The position numbers were made by a program, and so were the translations under genes. This document shows, piece after piece, positions 1-8,669 of a DNA stretch of 8,785 nucleotides. The notes beneath the pieces are model-generated. The model saw only the letters and a list, made by a program, of their open reading frames with translations, searched no databases and was not told where the DNA came from. Each line of letters begins with the position of its first letter. Position 1 is the stretch's first letter. The stretch lies in NCBI GenBank assembly GCA_035517415.1, contig DATIYW010000153.1, positions 1 to 8,785 of the forward strand, written 5' to 3'. Origin of the DNA: DATIYW01 sp035517415 (GTDB lineage Bacteria; Acidobacteriota; Thermoanaerobaculia; Thermoanaerobaculales; Thermoanaerobaculaceae).

Positions 1-69
1 GCGATCGTCGCGGCCGCGCTCGCGCTCGACGTGATCCTCTTCTACGCGTTCACCCGGGCGTTCCGGTGA
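1..69 (+). CDS. 3' end of a membrane protein gene (partial)
   Basis: Reading from base 1, 22 codons run to a TGA at 67-69. The residues are almost entirely hydrophobic (AIVAAALALDVILFYAFTRA) and end in a short basic tail, so this looks like a final transmembrane helix with its C-terminus in the cytoplasm. The stop overlaps the next gene's GTG start by four bases (GTGA, 66-69), so the two genes are probably translated from one mRNA by termination-reinitiation. The family cannot be identified from so little; a membrane partner of the symporter, or a second transporter, would fit the context but is only inference. Confidence 0.6.
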   Translation, partial: AIVAAALALDVILFYAFTRAFR

Positions 70-1781
70 GCCACCTCGACTGGGGCGTGCTCGCCGCGTG
101 GCTGGCGTTCATCGTCGCCTACGGCGTGTGGAAGGGCGGGCGGAGCCGCGACATGGAGGGCTACCTGCTCGCCGGCAAGCAGATGCGCTGGGGCACGGTC
201 GCCCTCTCGATCATGGCGACGCAGGCGAGCGCGATCACGTTCCTGTCGACGCCGGGGCAGGCGTACGCCGACGGGATGCGCTTCGTGCAGTTCTACCTCG
301 GGCTGCCGCTCGCGATGATCGTGCTGTCCGCCACCGCGGTGCCGATCTACCACCGCCTCAAGGTCTACACCGCGTACGAGTACCTCGAGGGGCGCTTCGA
401 CCTCAAGACGCGCGCGCTGACCGCGTTCCTGTTCCTCCTCCAGCGCGGGCTCGCCGCCGGCGTGACGATCTTCGCGCCGTCGCTGATCCTCTCGGTGGTG
501 CTCGGCTGGGACCTCCACCTCACCGTCGTGGCGATCGGCGCGCTGGTCGTCGTCTACACCACCTCCGGCGGCACTCGCGCGGTCAGCCGCACCCAGACGC
601 TGCAGATGGCGGTCATCCTCGCCGGCATGGGTGCCGCGTTCGTCGTGCTGTGGCGCGCGCTCCCCGCCGACGTCTCGCTGCTCGACGCGCTGCGGGTCGC
701 GGGCAAGGCCGGCCGGCTCAACGCCGTCGACCTCTCGTTCAACCTCCACGACCGCTACACGCTGTGGTCCGGGCTGATCGGCGGGATGTTCCTCGCCCTC
801 TCCTACTTCGGCACCGACCAGTCGCAGGTGCAACGCTACCTCGCCGGGAGCTCGGTGGCGCACAGCCGGCTCGGCCTGCTCGTCAACGGCCTGGTCAAGG
901 TGCCGATGCAGTTCGCGATCCTGCTCCTCGGCGCGGCGGTGTTCGCCTTCTACCAGTTCGCCGCGCCGCCGGTGTTCTTCAACCCGGTCCAGACCGCGGC
1001 CGTGCGCGCCTCGGCGAGCGGGTCGGCGTTCGCGGGCCTCGAGGCGCGCTACCGCGACGCCGCCGCGGCCCGCGCCGCGCGCGCCCACGAGCTCGTGCGC
1101 GCGACGCGCGACGGCGACCGGCCCGCGATCGAGCGCGCCGAGCGCTCGTTCCGCGCCGCGAGCGCGGACGCCGCCGCGGTGCGCGGCGAGGCGATCTCGT
1201 TGATGCGGTCCGCCGACCACGGCGCCGACCCGAGCGACACCAACTACGTCTTCCTCGGCTTCGTCGTCGCCCACATGCCGGCGGGCCTGCTCGGCCTCGT
1301 GCTCGCGACCGTCTTCGCCGCCTCGATGTCCGCCTCCTCGGCCGAGCTGAACGCGCTCGCCTCGACCACCGTGGTCGACGTCTACCGGCGGCTGCTGCGG
1401 CCGGCGGCGAGCGAGCGCCAGGTCGTCCTCGTCTCCCGCCTCGCGACGGTCGCCTGGGGCGCGTTCGCAGTGGGGTTCGCCGAGTTCGCGAGCCGGCTCG
1501 GCTCGCTGGTGGAGGCGGTCAACATCCTCGGCTCGCTGTTCTACGGCACGATCCTCGGCGTCTTCCTCACCGGCTTCTACGTCAAGCGGGTGGGAGGCAC
1601 GGCGGTGTTCGCGGCGGCGATCGCCGCCGAGGCCGCCGTGCTGGCGTGCTTCGCGTTCACGCGGATCTCGTTCCTCTGGTACAACGTGCTCGGCTGCATC
1701 CTGGTCGTCGCGATCGCCGCGCTGCTGCAGACGCGGATCGGCCGCGGCGTGGGGCCGCGGCCGGTTCCGGCGATGTCCTGA
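66..1781 (+). CDS. Sodium:solute symporter (SSS/SLC5 family)
   Basis: This 571-residue inner-membrane transporter probably couples solute uptake to sodium entry; the solute cannot be read from sequence. Hydrophobic helices fill the protein from residue 6 on. Family landmarks are the N-terminal YLLAGKQMRW (33-42), the SGGTRAVSRTQTLQ block (167-180), FGTDQSQVQRYLA (248-260), and the helix AASMSASSAELNALAST (418-434) followed by VVDVYRR. Ser424 and Ser425 lie where the family places its Na2 sodium ligands. The usual W-T-D in the GG(x)RAV block is R-T-Q here. Residues about 312-392 form a hydrophilic Ala/Arg/Glu-rich helical insertion between two membrane helices, which many shorter SSS proteins lack. 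The GTG start at 66 is chosen because it overlaps the previous stop codon and the protein begins directly at the first helix. It converges on the DUF2911 gene with 16 bp between the stops. Family is secure; substrate is unknown. Confidence 0.93.
   Translation: MSHLDWGVLAAWLAFIVAYGVWKGGRSRDMEGYLLAGKQMRWGTVALSIMATQASAITFLSTPGQAYADGMRFVQFYLGLPLAMIVLSATAVPIYHRLKVYTAYEYLEGRFDLKTRALTAFLFLLQRGLAAGVTIFAPSLILSVVLGWDLHLTVVAIGALVVVYTTSGGTRAVSRTQTLQMAVILAGMGAAFVVLWRALPADVSLLDALRVAGKAGRLNAVDLSFNLHDRYTLWSGLIGGMFLALSYFGTDQSQVQRYLAGSSVAHSRLGLLVNGLVKVPMQFAILLLGAAVFAFYQFAAPPVFFNPVQTAAVRASASGSAFAGLEARYRDAAAARAARAHELVRATRDGDRPAIERAERSFRAASADAAAVRGEAISLMRSADHGADPSDTNYVFLGFVVAHMPAGLLGLVLATVFAASMSASSAELNALASTTVVDVYRRLLRPAASERQVVLVSRLATVAWGAFAVGFAEFASRLGSLVEAVNILGSLFYGTILGVFLTGFYVKRVGGTAVFAAAIAAEAAVLACFAFTRISFLWYNVLGCILVVAIAALLQTRIGRGVGPRPVPAMS
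999..1241 (+). other. Charged Ala-rich insertion within the symporter
   Basis: This stretch encodes residues about 312-392 of the symporter. It is rich in Ala, Arg and Glu with no hydrophobic run long enough to span a membrane, and it is predicted by eye to form two amphipathic helices separated near RDGDRP (348-353). It sits between a helix ending in FAAPPVFFNP and one beginning at NYVFLGFVV, so it must form an extramembrane hairpin. I recall similar loops in some symporters of Acidobacteriota and Bacteroidota, but cannot verify that here. Confidence 0.6.
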
Positions 1782-1797
1782 AGCTCGAAGGCGGGCG

Positions 1798-2652
1798 CTA
1801 CTTCTTCTCCCACTCGGCGATCAGCTTGTCGACCGCGCCGGTGTCGGCCTTCGGGTCGGCGGACTTGCCGACCGTGATCGCCTTCTTCGCCAGCGCGATC
1901 GCGTCGGCCTTCTTGCCGTCGAGCGCGAGCAGCCGCGCCTTGGCCGCGAGGTTGGCCATCGTCTCCTTGGTCGCGATCGACTTCTCGACCCAGCCGCGCG
2001 CCTCGTCGAGCGCGACGTTGTTGTCGAGGCACCAGGTCGCGGCGCGGACCGGCGTGCGCCAGTCGTCGGGTTTGGCGTCGGCCACCGCCTTGCGCGCGCC
2101 GGCCAGCGTCTTCGCGGTGGTGTCGACCTTGAGCGTGAACTCGACCGCCAGCTTCTCCCACGCGATCGAGACCGTCGCCGCGTCGCTCGAGACTGCCGGG
2201 AACCAGATCGTCATCAGCTCGCGGAACTCGTCGCGGTGCGGCTTGACCTTGACGCGCAGCGCGTCGTCGGACTCCTTGTAGCTGTACGCGCCCCACTGCT
2301 TGGCGCCGCGGTTGAAGATCACCGTCCACTCGTCCTTGCCCGGGATCGTGAACAGCCCGTACGTCCCCGCCGCGAGCTTGTTGCCGTCGACCGTCACGTC
2401 GTCGGCGAACGTGATGGTGGTGGCCTCGTTCGCGCCGGTGCGCCACACCTGACCGTAGGGGACGAGCTCGCCCCAGATCACCCGGCCGCGCACGCTCGGC
2501 CGGCAGTACGCGATCGTCACGTCGGTGAGGCCGACCGTTTGCTCGACCGTCGCCTTCGGGCTCGGCCGCGGCAGGTCGAGCTGCGCCGCCGCCGGCGCCG
2601 CGAGCGCGGCCGCCGCGACCGCCGCCATCGAGAGAGCTGCCAGTCTGTTCAT
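1798..2652 (-). CDS. Secreted DUF2911 domain protein with helical tail
   Basis: This 284-residue protein has a signal peptide (residues 1-23, basic MNR start, Ala-rich core, AAA-Q cleavage site), so it is exported, probably to the periplasm. Residues about 31-175 match DUF2911: the SPKATVEQTVG start, the TIAYCRPSVRGRVIWGELVP block (46-65), the YGQVWRTGANEATTITF block (66-82), LAAGTYGLFTIPG (93-105), WTVIFN and QWGAYSY. Residues about 185-283 form Ala-rich helices of TPR-like character, a tail common in this family. The biochemical function is unknown. Cys50 stands where many relatives have Ser, from memory. ATG 2652 is preferred to an in-frame ATG at 2757 because it has a Shine-Dalgarno sequence five bases upstream, begins the signal peptide, and lies downstream of a good promoter that the longer reading would swallow. 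Transcribed alone, convergent with the symporter. Confidence 0.92.
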   Translation of the reverse strand: MNRLAALSMAAVAAAALAAPAAAQLDLPRPSPKATVEQTVGLTDVTIAYCRPSVRGRVIWGELVPYGQVWRTGANEATTITFADDVTVDGNKLAAGTYGLFTIPGKDEWTVIFNRGAKQWGAYSYKESDDALRVKVKPHRDEFRELMTIWFPAVSSDAATVSIAWEKLAVEFTLKVDTTAKTLAGARKAVADAKPDDWRTPVRAATWCLDNNVALDEARGWVEKSIATKETMANLAAKARLLALDGKKADAIALAKKAITVGKSADPKADTGAVDKLIAEWEKK

Positions 2653-2657
2653 GCGGA

Positions 2658-2665
2658 TCCTCCCT
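2658..2665 (-). promoter_or_regulatory. Ribosome binding site of the DUF2911 gene
   Basis: On the minus strand the bases read AGGGAGGA, five bases before the ATG at 2652. This is near the ideal Shine-Dalgarno sequence and spacing, and it decides the start codon. Confidence 0.8.
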
Positions 2666-2676
2666 GTTCCGACCGG

Positions 2677-2705
2677 AGAGTAAGACGAGGTCGCAGCCGC
2701 GTCAA
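2677..2705 (-). promoter_or_regulatory. Sigma-70-type promoter of the DUF2911 gene
   Basis: On the minus strand TTGACG (2705-2700) is followed by exactly 17 bases and then TACTCT (2682-2677). Both hexamers are close to the housekeeping consensus and the spacing is optimal. Transcription should begin near 2670, giving a leader of about 18 bases that just contains the Shine-Dalgarno sequence. It is the best promoter in the window. Confidence 0.7.
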
Positions 2706-2715
2706 CACGGCCGTG
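2706..2715 (-). promoter_or_regulatory. Palindrome abutting the DUF2911 -35 box (possible operator)
   Basis: The ten bases CACGGCCGTG are a perfect palindrome and directly abut the -35 hexamer at 2700-2705. A site here could bind a dimeric activator or repressor. In DNA this GC-rich such palindromes also arise by chance, so the regulatory role is speculative. Confidence 0.25.
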
Positions 2716-2829
2716 GTCCGTGACCGGTGGCCCGACGTCCATGGCCCGAGGCCCCATGAGGCGCCGCAGAGCCCGCCGCAGCCGCGCACGGCCCGGCCGC
2801 GCCAGCCTCGCAGGTGGAGGCGGCGCTGG

Positions 2830-2837
2830 TTTAAGCT
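2830..2837 (+). promoter_or_regulatory. -10-like element of the TrhA gene
   Basis: The bases TTTAAGCT stand out in a GC-rich divergent region. They can be read as TAAGCT (2832-2837), which fits TANNNT, or as an extended -10 TGG-TTTAAG (2827-2835). No recognisable -35 lies at the right distance. Only six bases separate TAAGCT from the GTG at 2844, so the transcript would start at or next to the start codon. Confidence 0.4.
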
Positions 2838-2843
2838 GGCGGG

Positions 2844-3554
2844 GTGGGATCGGTCGCCCAGGAACGCGTTTCGCCGCGCGACGCCGTCGGACGCGGCGTG
2901 TCCGGCGCGCCGGCGAGCCGCTACTCGCTCGGCGAGGAGATCGCCCACAGCATCACCCATGGCGTCGGGGTCGTGCTGGCGATCGCCGGACTGACGGTGC
3001 TGGTGGCGTTCGCCGCGCTGCGCGGCAACGCCTGGCACGTGGTCGGGTGCAGCGTCTACGGCGCGACGCTGGTGCTGATGTACGCCGCCTCGACGATCTA
3101 CCACGCGGTGCCGCAGCCGCGCGCCAAGCGCGTGTTCCGCATCCTCGACCACTCCAGCATCTACCTGGTGATCGCCGGCACCTACACCCCGTTCACCCTG
3201 GTGACGCTGCGCGGCGCGTGGGGGTGGACGCTATTCGGCCTGGTGTGGGGGATGGCGGCGCTCGGCATCGTCTTCAAGGCGCTCGCGCTCGGCCGACTGC
3301 GCATCCTCTCGGTCGTGTTCTACCTCGTGATGGGATGGCTGGTGGTGCTCGCGTCGAAGCCACTGCTGCACGCGCTCCGCCCCGGCGGTCTCATCCTCCT
3401 CGCCGCCGGCGGCGCGGCCTACACGCTCGGGGTGGTCTTCTTCGCCTGGAAGCGCATGCCGTACCACCACATGATCTGGCACCTGTTCGTCCTGACCGGG
3501 AGCGTCCTGCACTTCTTCGCCGTTCTTTTCTACGTGGTCCCCGGGCGCGCCTGA
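2844..3554 (+). CDS. trhA: TrhA/hemolysin III family membrane protein (PAQR superfamily)
   Basis: This 236-residue inner-membrane protein has about seven helices. In characterised bacterial relatives TrhA affects membrane energetics and fluidity; the old name hemolysin III does not prove toxin activity. Family landmarks are YSLGEEIAHSITHG (27-40), ASTIYHAVP (82-90), LDHSSIYLVIAGTYTPFTL (101-119) and the last-helix block YHHMIWHLFVLTGSVLHF (207-224). His87, His209 and His213 fit the PAQR zinc ligands (a histidine in helix 2 and HxxxH in helix 7); Asp102 is also conserved. Residues 1-26 are a polar extension beyond the usual start. The GTG at 2844 is accepted since no later ATG or GTG precedes the conserved EEIAHSITHG block, but no Shine-Dalgarno sequence is visible, which fits a leaderless mRNA. 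It is divergent from the DUF2911 gene across 191 bp. The family assignment is firm. Confidence 0.92.
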   Translation: MGSVAQERVSPRDAVGRGVSGAPASRYSLGEEIAHSITHGVGVVLAIAGLTVLVAFAALRGNAWHVVGCSVYGATLVLMYAASTIYHAVPQPRAKRVFRILDHSSIYLVIAGTYTPFTLVTLRGAWGWTLFGLVWGMAALGIVFKALALGRLRILSVVFYLVMGWLVVLASKPLLHALRPGGLILLAAGGAAYTLGVVFFAWKRMPYHHMIWHLFVLTGSVLHFFAVLFYVVPGRA

Positions 3555-3563
3555 CGGCGCCCG
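3542..3563 (+). terminator. GC hairpin over the trhA stop codon (weak terminator candidate)
   Basis: CGGGCGC (3542-3548) pairs perfectly with GCGCCCG (3557-3563), leaving an eight-base loop that contains the stop codon. There is no T-run after it, so intrinsic termination is doubtful. It could instead protect the mRNA 3' end. Confidence 0.2.
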
Positions 3564-3590
3564 CGGCCGGCACCGCGTCGCCCGCCGGGC

Positions 3591-3619
3591 TTGACACCGC
3601 GCCGGCTCGTGACGAAGAT
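3591..3619 (+). promoter_or_regulatory. Sigma-70-type promoter of the TPR gene
   Basis: A perfect TTGACA (3591-3596) is followed by 17 bases and GAAGAT (3614-3619). The -10 matches the consensus only at positions 2, 5 and 6, but the exact -35 and optimal spacing are strong for this base composition. Transcription would start near 3626, only about five bases before the ATG at 3631. Confidence 0.6.
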
Positions 3620-3630
3620 TGGACAAAACG

Positions 3631-4164
3631 ATGGCCAGGGCAGCGCTCGACCCGAGGCAGGTGCTGCGCGAGAGCGGCACCGAGGACCCGTTGGAGTACG
3701 TCCGGCTCGGGGTCGCGGCCGCGCGCGCGAAGGATTTCGAGCGTGGCCTGATCTTCCTCGCCGAGGCGTACCGCCAGGCGACGGCCGGCAAGTCGGCCAA
3801 GCTGCCGTCGCTCGCGTTCTCCTACTACGGGCTGTGTCTCGCGATGCACAAGGGTAAGTTCAAGGAGGCGGCGGAGTTCTGCCAGATCGCGATCGACAAG
3901 GAGTTCTACAACGCCGAGCACTACCTCAACCTGGCGCGGATCTGGCTCGCCGGCCGCTCGCGGCGCAAGGCGGTCGAGGCGCTCAACCGCGGCATCTCAC
4001 TCGAGCCCCGCAACGCCGACCTGCTGCAGCTGCGCGAGGAGATCGGCTTCCGGCGCAAGCCGGTGATCGGGTTCCTCGACCGCGAGCATCCGGTCAACGT
4101 CACGCTCGGCCGCGTCCGTCACAGCCTGACGCGAAAGCCCGCGAAGCACCCCAGGTCGAGGTAG
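3631..4164 (+). CDS. Small tetratricopeptide-repeat protein
   Basis: This 177-residue protein has no signal peptide or membrane helix and should be cytoplasmic. It contains about three TPR-like helical hairpins: residues 20-50 (PLEYVRLGVAAARAKDFERG onward), 60-92 (LAFSYYGLCLAMHKGKFKEA onward) and 94-127 (NAEHYLNLARIWLAGRSRRK onward, ending LEPRN). TPRs bind partner proteins, and no catalytic domain is present. The C-terminus is basic and holds FRRKPVIGFLDREHPVNVTL (140-159), then GRVRHSL; I recall similar RRxPVxxFL...PxNxxLGRxRH tails in small TPR proteins of other GC-rich bacteria. ATG 3631 is preferred to an in-frame TTG at 3619 because the TTG overlaps the likely -10 box. No clear Shine-Dalgarno sequence is seen. 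It lies upstream of the kinase on the same strand; a functional link is possible but unproven, because the kinase appears to have its own promoter. Confidence 0.85.
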   Translation: MARAALDPRQVLRESGTEDPLEYVRLGVAAARAKDFERGLIFLAEAYRQATAGKSAKLPSLAFSYYGLCLAMHKGKFKEAAEFCQIAIDKEFYNAEHYLNLARIWLAGRSRRKAVEALNRGISLEPRNADLLQLREEIGFRRKPVIGFLDREHPVNVTLGRVRHSLTRKPAKHPRSR

Positions 4165-4206
4165 ACCCGCCCGCCAGGTTCGTCGCGGCACCCTGCCGAA
4201 GTTGGA

Positions 4207-4215
4207 TGCTAGACT
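4207..4215 (+). promoter_or_regulatory. Extended -10 promoter before the kinase gene
   Basis: TGCTAGACT fits the extended -10 pattern TGN-TANNNT. No good -35 is found 16-18 bases upstream, which extended -10 promoters can tolerate. Transcription would begin around 4222-4223, on or next to the ATG of a 22-codon ORF. It lies in the 58 bp gap after the TPR gene, so the kinase is probably transcribed separately. Confidence 0.5.
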
Positions 4216-4222
4216 CAATTGC

Positions 4223-4291
4223 ATGATCGAGATCGCGCCGAACGCGGCGGAGCCGCGACCCGGCCGCGGCCGGCGACGCCGGCGGGGTTGA
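4223..4291 (+). CDS. Possible 22-codon leader ORF before the kinase
   Basis: An ATG seven bases after the extended -10 opens a 22-codon frame beginning MIEIAPNAAEPRPG and ending in an arginine run (GRRRRRG). Its TGA (4289-4291) lies in TGAGGATG, two bases before the ATG of the kinase at 4294, an arrangement suited to translational coupling. It uses a different frame from the kinase. The arginine codons are CGN rather than rare AGA/AGG. It may equally be untranslated leader, since so short a frame can occur by chance. Confidence 0.3.
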   Translation: MIEIAPNAAEPRPGRGRRRRRG

Positions 4292-4293
4292 GG

Positions 4294-6933
<2,640 letters not shown>

Positions 6934-6962
6934 ACCGCCCGGCCCGCGCCTCGCGGTCCACC

Positions 6963-6997
6963 GCCTGGCGCGTCCCGGCCCGCTCCCCCGGCCAGGC
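6963..6997. terminator. Inverted repeat between convergent genes (weak terminator candidate)
   Basis: GCCTGGC (6963-6969) pairs with GCCAGGC (6991-6997) around a 21-base loop in the 70 bp gap where the kinase and the DUF11 gene converge. A shared terminator is expected here, but the loop is long and no T-run follows on either strand, so the assignment rests mainly on position. Confidence 0.2.
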
Positions 6998-7003
6998 CGA
7001 CCC

Positions 7004-8650
7004 CTAGCCGCGGCGCAGCAGCAGCAGGCCGGCTCCCGCGAGGAGCGCCGCGAGGACACCGAGACTCGCGCCGCCCAGCGCCGGGATCGGCTGCACCTGC
7101 CCGACGGCGGTCTGCGCGGTCGAGGCGTTGTCGCCGGGGTTCTGGTCCGCGGGGTTCGCGCTCACGGTCGCCGTGTTCGTCACCACGGTCGCCGCGAGCG
7201 GCGCAGTCGCCTGGATCACGAACGTCTGCGGCGAGGCGGGCGCGAGGCTGGCGATCGTGCACGACACGGTCCCGTTCGCACCCACCGCGGGTGTGGAGCA
7301 GCTCCACCCGCCGGGCGCCGCGAGCGAGGAGAACAGCACGCCGGCGGGAAGCGGATCGGACACCGTCAGAGCGGACGCGGCGCCGGGCCCGTTGTTGGTC
7401 GCCACGAGCGTGTACGTGATCGTGGCACCGGGGGCGACCGCAGGCGTCGCCGCCTTGGCGATCGCGACGTCGTACGTGGTTTCGATCCCGGCGGTGACGG
7501 TGCTGCTCACGGTCGCCGAGTCGTTCCCCGGGTTCGTATCGGCTGGACTGGTCGCCACGGTCGCGGTGTCGGAGATCGGCCCCGGCGAGACCGGCGAGGT
7601 GACGGAGAGCACGAACGTCTGTGGCGATCCCGGCGCCAGGCTCGGGCTCGTGCACGTCACCGTGCCGTTGCTGCCGACCGCGGGGGCCAGGCAGCTCCAG
7701 CCCGCCGGGGCGGAGACCGCCTGGAACAGCACGCCGGCCGGAAGCGGGTCGCTCACGGAGAGCGCGGTCGCCGCCTGCGGGCCGAGGTTCGTCACCGTGA
7801 TCGTGTAGCCAAACAGCGTGATGGTGGCAAGCGACGTCGGCCCCGACAGCGAGAGGGCGACGTCGAACGTGTTGCTGCCGGGCGTGGCGTCAAGCGCGGT
7901 GAGGTCCGCGGCGCTCCAGCCGGTTGGCTGGGCCGCCGCGCCGGCGTATGCGACCTCCCAGGTCCCCGGCGAGCCGGGCGTGTACTCTGCGATGTCCGCG
8001 CGATCGAACGTCAGACCGGCGATCGTGCCCGTAGTGTCGAACGACAGCAGCAGGTGGCCGCTCGGGAGCAGGTGCAGGCCGTTGATCGCCATCCCGTCCG
8101 GAACTCCCGCCGCGGCGCCGTCGAAGAACTTCGTCAGTGTCGAGCCGTTCCACTCCGCCACGTCGCCCGGGAAATACGTCGTCCCGCCCGCCGCGAAAGC
8201 CGAGTCGAATGCGAGCAGCAGGTTGCCGCCATGCGGCGCCAGGTCCTTGATGTCGACGCCGTCGGGCACGCCGTTGGCGCCGCCGGAGAATTCGAGTGTG
8301 TACGTCGAGCCGTTGTACCGGATCACGTCGTTGCGCTGGAACGTCGTGCCGCCGAGCGTGAGCGCGGTGTCGAACGAGAGGAGTTGGTCGCCGTTGGCCG
8401 CCACCGCGTAGCCGTCGAGGTGTGCGCCGTCGGGAATCGTCCCGATGTTGATCAGGCTCACCGTTCCGGCGAGGTTGTCCTCGCCCACATCCGCCGGACC
8501 GACCGTGGCCCCCGACAGGACGGTCGTGATGTCGGGCGTGATGCGCAGCTTGGAAAGCGGCGTCACGGCCCACGCATCCCCGACCGCGGATACGACCGCA
8601 AGGATCACGCTCACCGATGCGGCGCGAGCCGCAACTGTTAGTGACCTCAT
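7004..8650 (-). CDS. Exported DUF11 repeat protein with IPTL-CTERM-like tail
   Basis: This 548-residue protein is exported and probably displayed on the cell surface. Residues 1-28 are a signal peptide (basic MRSLTVAAR, hydrophobic core, cleavage near AWA-V). Residues 73-255 hold three copies of a ~56-residue unit (PDG...LLLSFD...). Two DUF11 domains follow (about 260-386 and 390-517), each with YT(I/L)...TNxGP, SDPLPAGVLF and two cysteines 13 residues apart (C320/C333, C451/C464), likely disulfides. The C-terminus (520-548) has PIPALGG, a hydrophobic helix and RRG, which resembles the IPTL-CTERM signal thought to be processed by exosortase-type enzymes; the Thr is Ala here. ATG 8650 is chosen because a Shine-Dalgarno sequence precedes it and the signal peptide begins there; the frame stays open upstream to 8770, but an N-terminal extension would bury the signal. 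The role is unknown; adhesion or a matrix component would fit the family. Confidence 0.87.
   Translation of the reverse strand: MRSLTVAARAASVSVILAVVSAVGDAWAVTPLSKLRITPDITTVLSGATVGPADVGEDNLAGTVSLINIGTIPDGAHLDGYAVAANGDQLLSFDTALTLGGTTFQRNDVIRYNGSTYTLEFSGGANGVPDGVDIKDLAPHGGNLLLAFDSAFAAGGTTYFPGDVAEWNGSTLTKFFDGAAAGVPDGMAINGLHLLPSGHLLLSFDTTGTIAGLTFDRADIAEYTPGSPGTWEVAYAGAAAQPTGWSAADLTALDATPGSNTFDVALSLSGPTSLATITLFGYTITVTNLGPQAATALSVSDPLPAGVLFQAVSAPAGWSCLAPAVGSNGTVTCTSPSLAPGSPQTFVLSVTSPVSPGPISDTATVATSPADTNPGNDSATVSSTVTAGIETTYDVAIAKAATPAVAPGATITYTLVATNNGPGAASALTVSDPLPAGVLFSSLAAPGGWSCSTPAVGANGTVSCTIASLAPASPQTFVIQATAPLAATVVTNTATVSANPADQNPGDNASTAQTAVGQVQPIPALGGASLGVLAALLAGAGLLLLRRG
7100..7873 (-). repeat. 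Two tandem DUF11 domains, ~131-residue period
   Basis: The two copies encode residues about 260-386 and 390-517. SDPLPAGVLF recurs at residues 300 and 431, and the cysteine pair recurs at the same spacing. At DNA level a 24-base stretch (7331-7354 and 7724-7747, 393 bp apart) matches with one mismatch, which suggests duplication of a domain followed by divergence. The first copy has a degenerate lead-in (SLATITLFGYTITVTN against VAPGATITYTLVATN). Confidence 0.85.
7886..8434 (-). repeat. Three tandem ~56-residue repeats of unnamed type
   Basis: The encoded units begin with PDG (residues 73, 129, 185, exactly 56 apart), run through a GxxLLLSFD core (Phe 93, 148, 204), GGTTF or AGLTF, an acidic DVxxxN/TP turn, and an aromatic strand ending YDG- or FDG-like. 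The third copy is longer before its end and merges into GWSAADLTALDATPG. The pattern of short strands and Gly/Asp turns suggests a beta-propeller or beta-solenoid blade. I recall similar units next to DUF11 in other bacterial surface proteins but know no family name. Confidence 0.7.
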
Positions 8651-8660
8651 TGCCGCGGCT

Positions 8661-8669
8661 CTCCTCCCC
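8661..8669 (-). promoter_or_regulatory. Ribosome binding site of the DUF11 protein gene
   Basis: The minus strand reads GGGGAGGAG, about ten bases before ATG 8650. It is a strong Shine-Dalgarno match and supports this start over the longer open frame. The remaining bases to 8785 show no promoter that I would defend. Confidence 0.65.

Noticed and set aside
42..1274. A 410-codon open frame antisense to the symporter
   Set aside because: Its product is an Arg/Glu/His-rich string without domains; such frames arise opposite GC-rich genes because stop codons are rare. The plus-strand frame carries all SSS landmarks.
1782..1797. Bidirectional terminator between the symporter and the DUF2911 gene
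   Set aside because: The 16 bp gap has no inverted repeat or T-run; termination must use other means or lie within the coding ends.
2653..2757. N-terminal extension of the DUF2911 protein to ATG 2757
   Set aside because: It would place the promoter and the Shine-Dalgarno sequence inside the coding region and bury the signal peptide 35 residues in.
7128..7808. Plus-strand frame opposite the DUF11 domains with normal-looking composition
   Set aside because: Its Val/Ala/Thr-rich repetitive product simply mirrors the tandem DUF11 repeats; the minus-strand frame has a signal peptide, a Shine-Dalgarno sequence, domains and a sorting tail.
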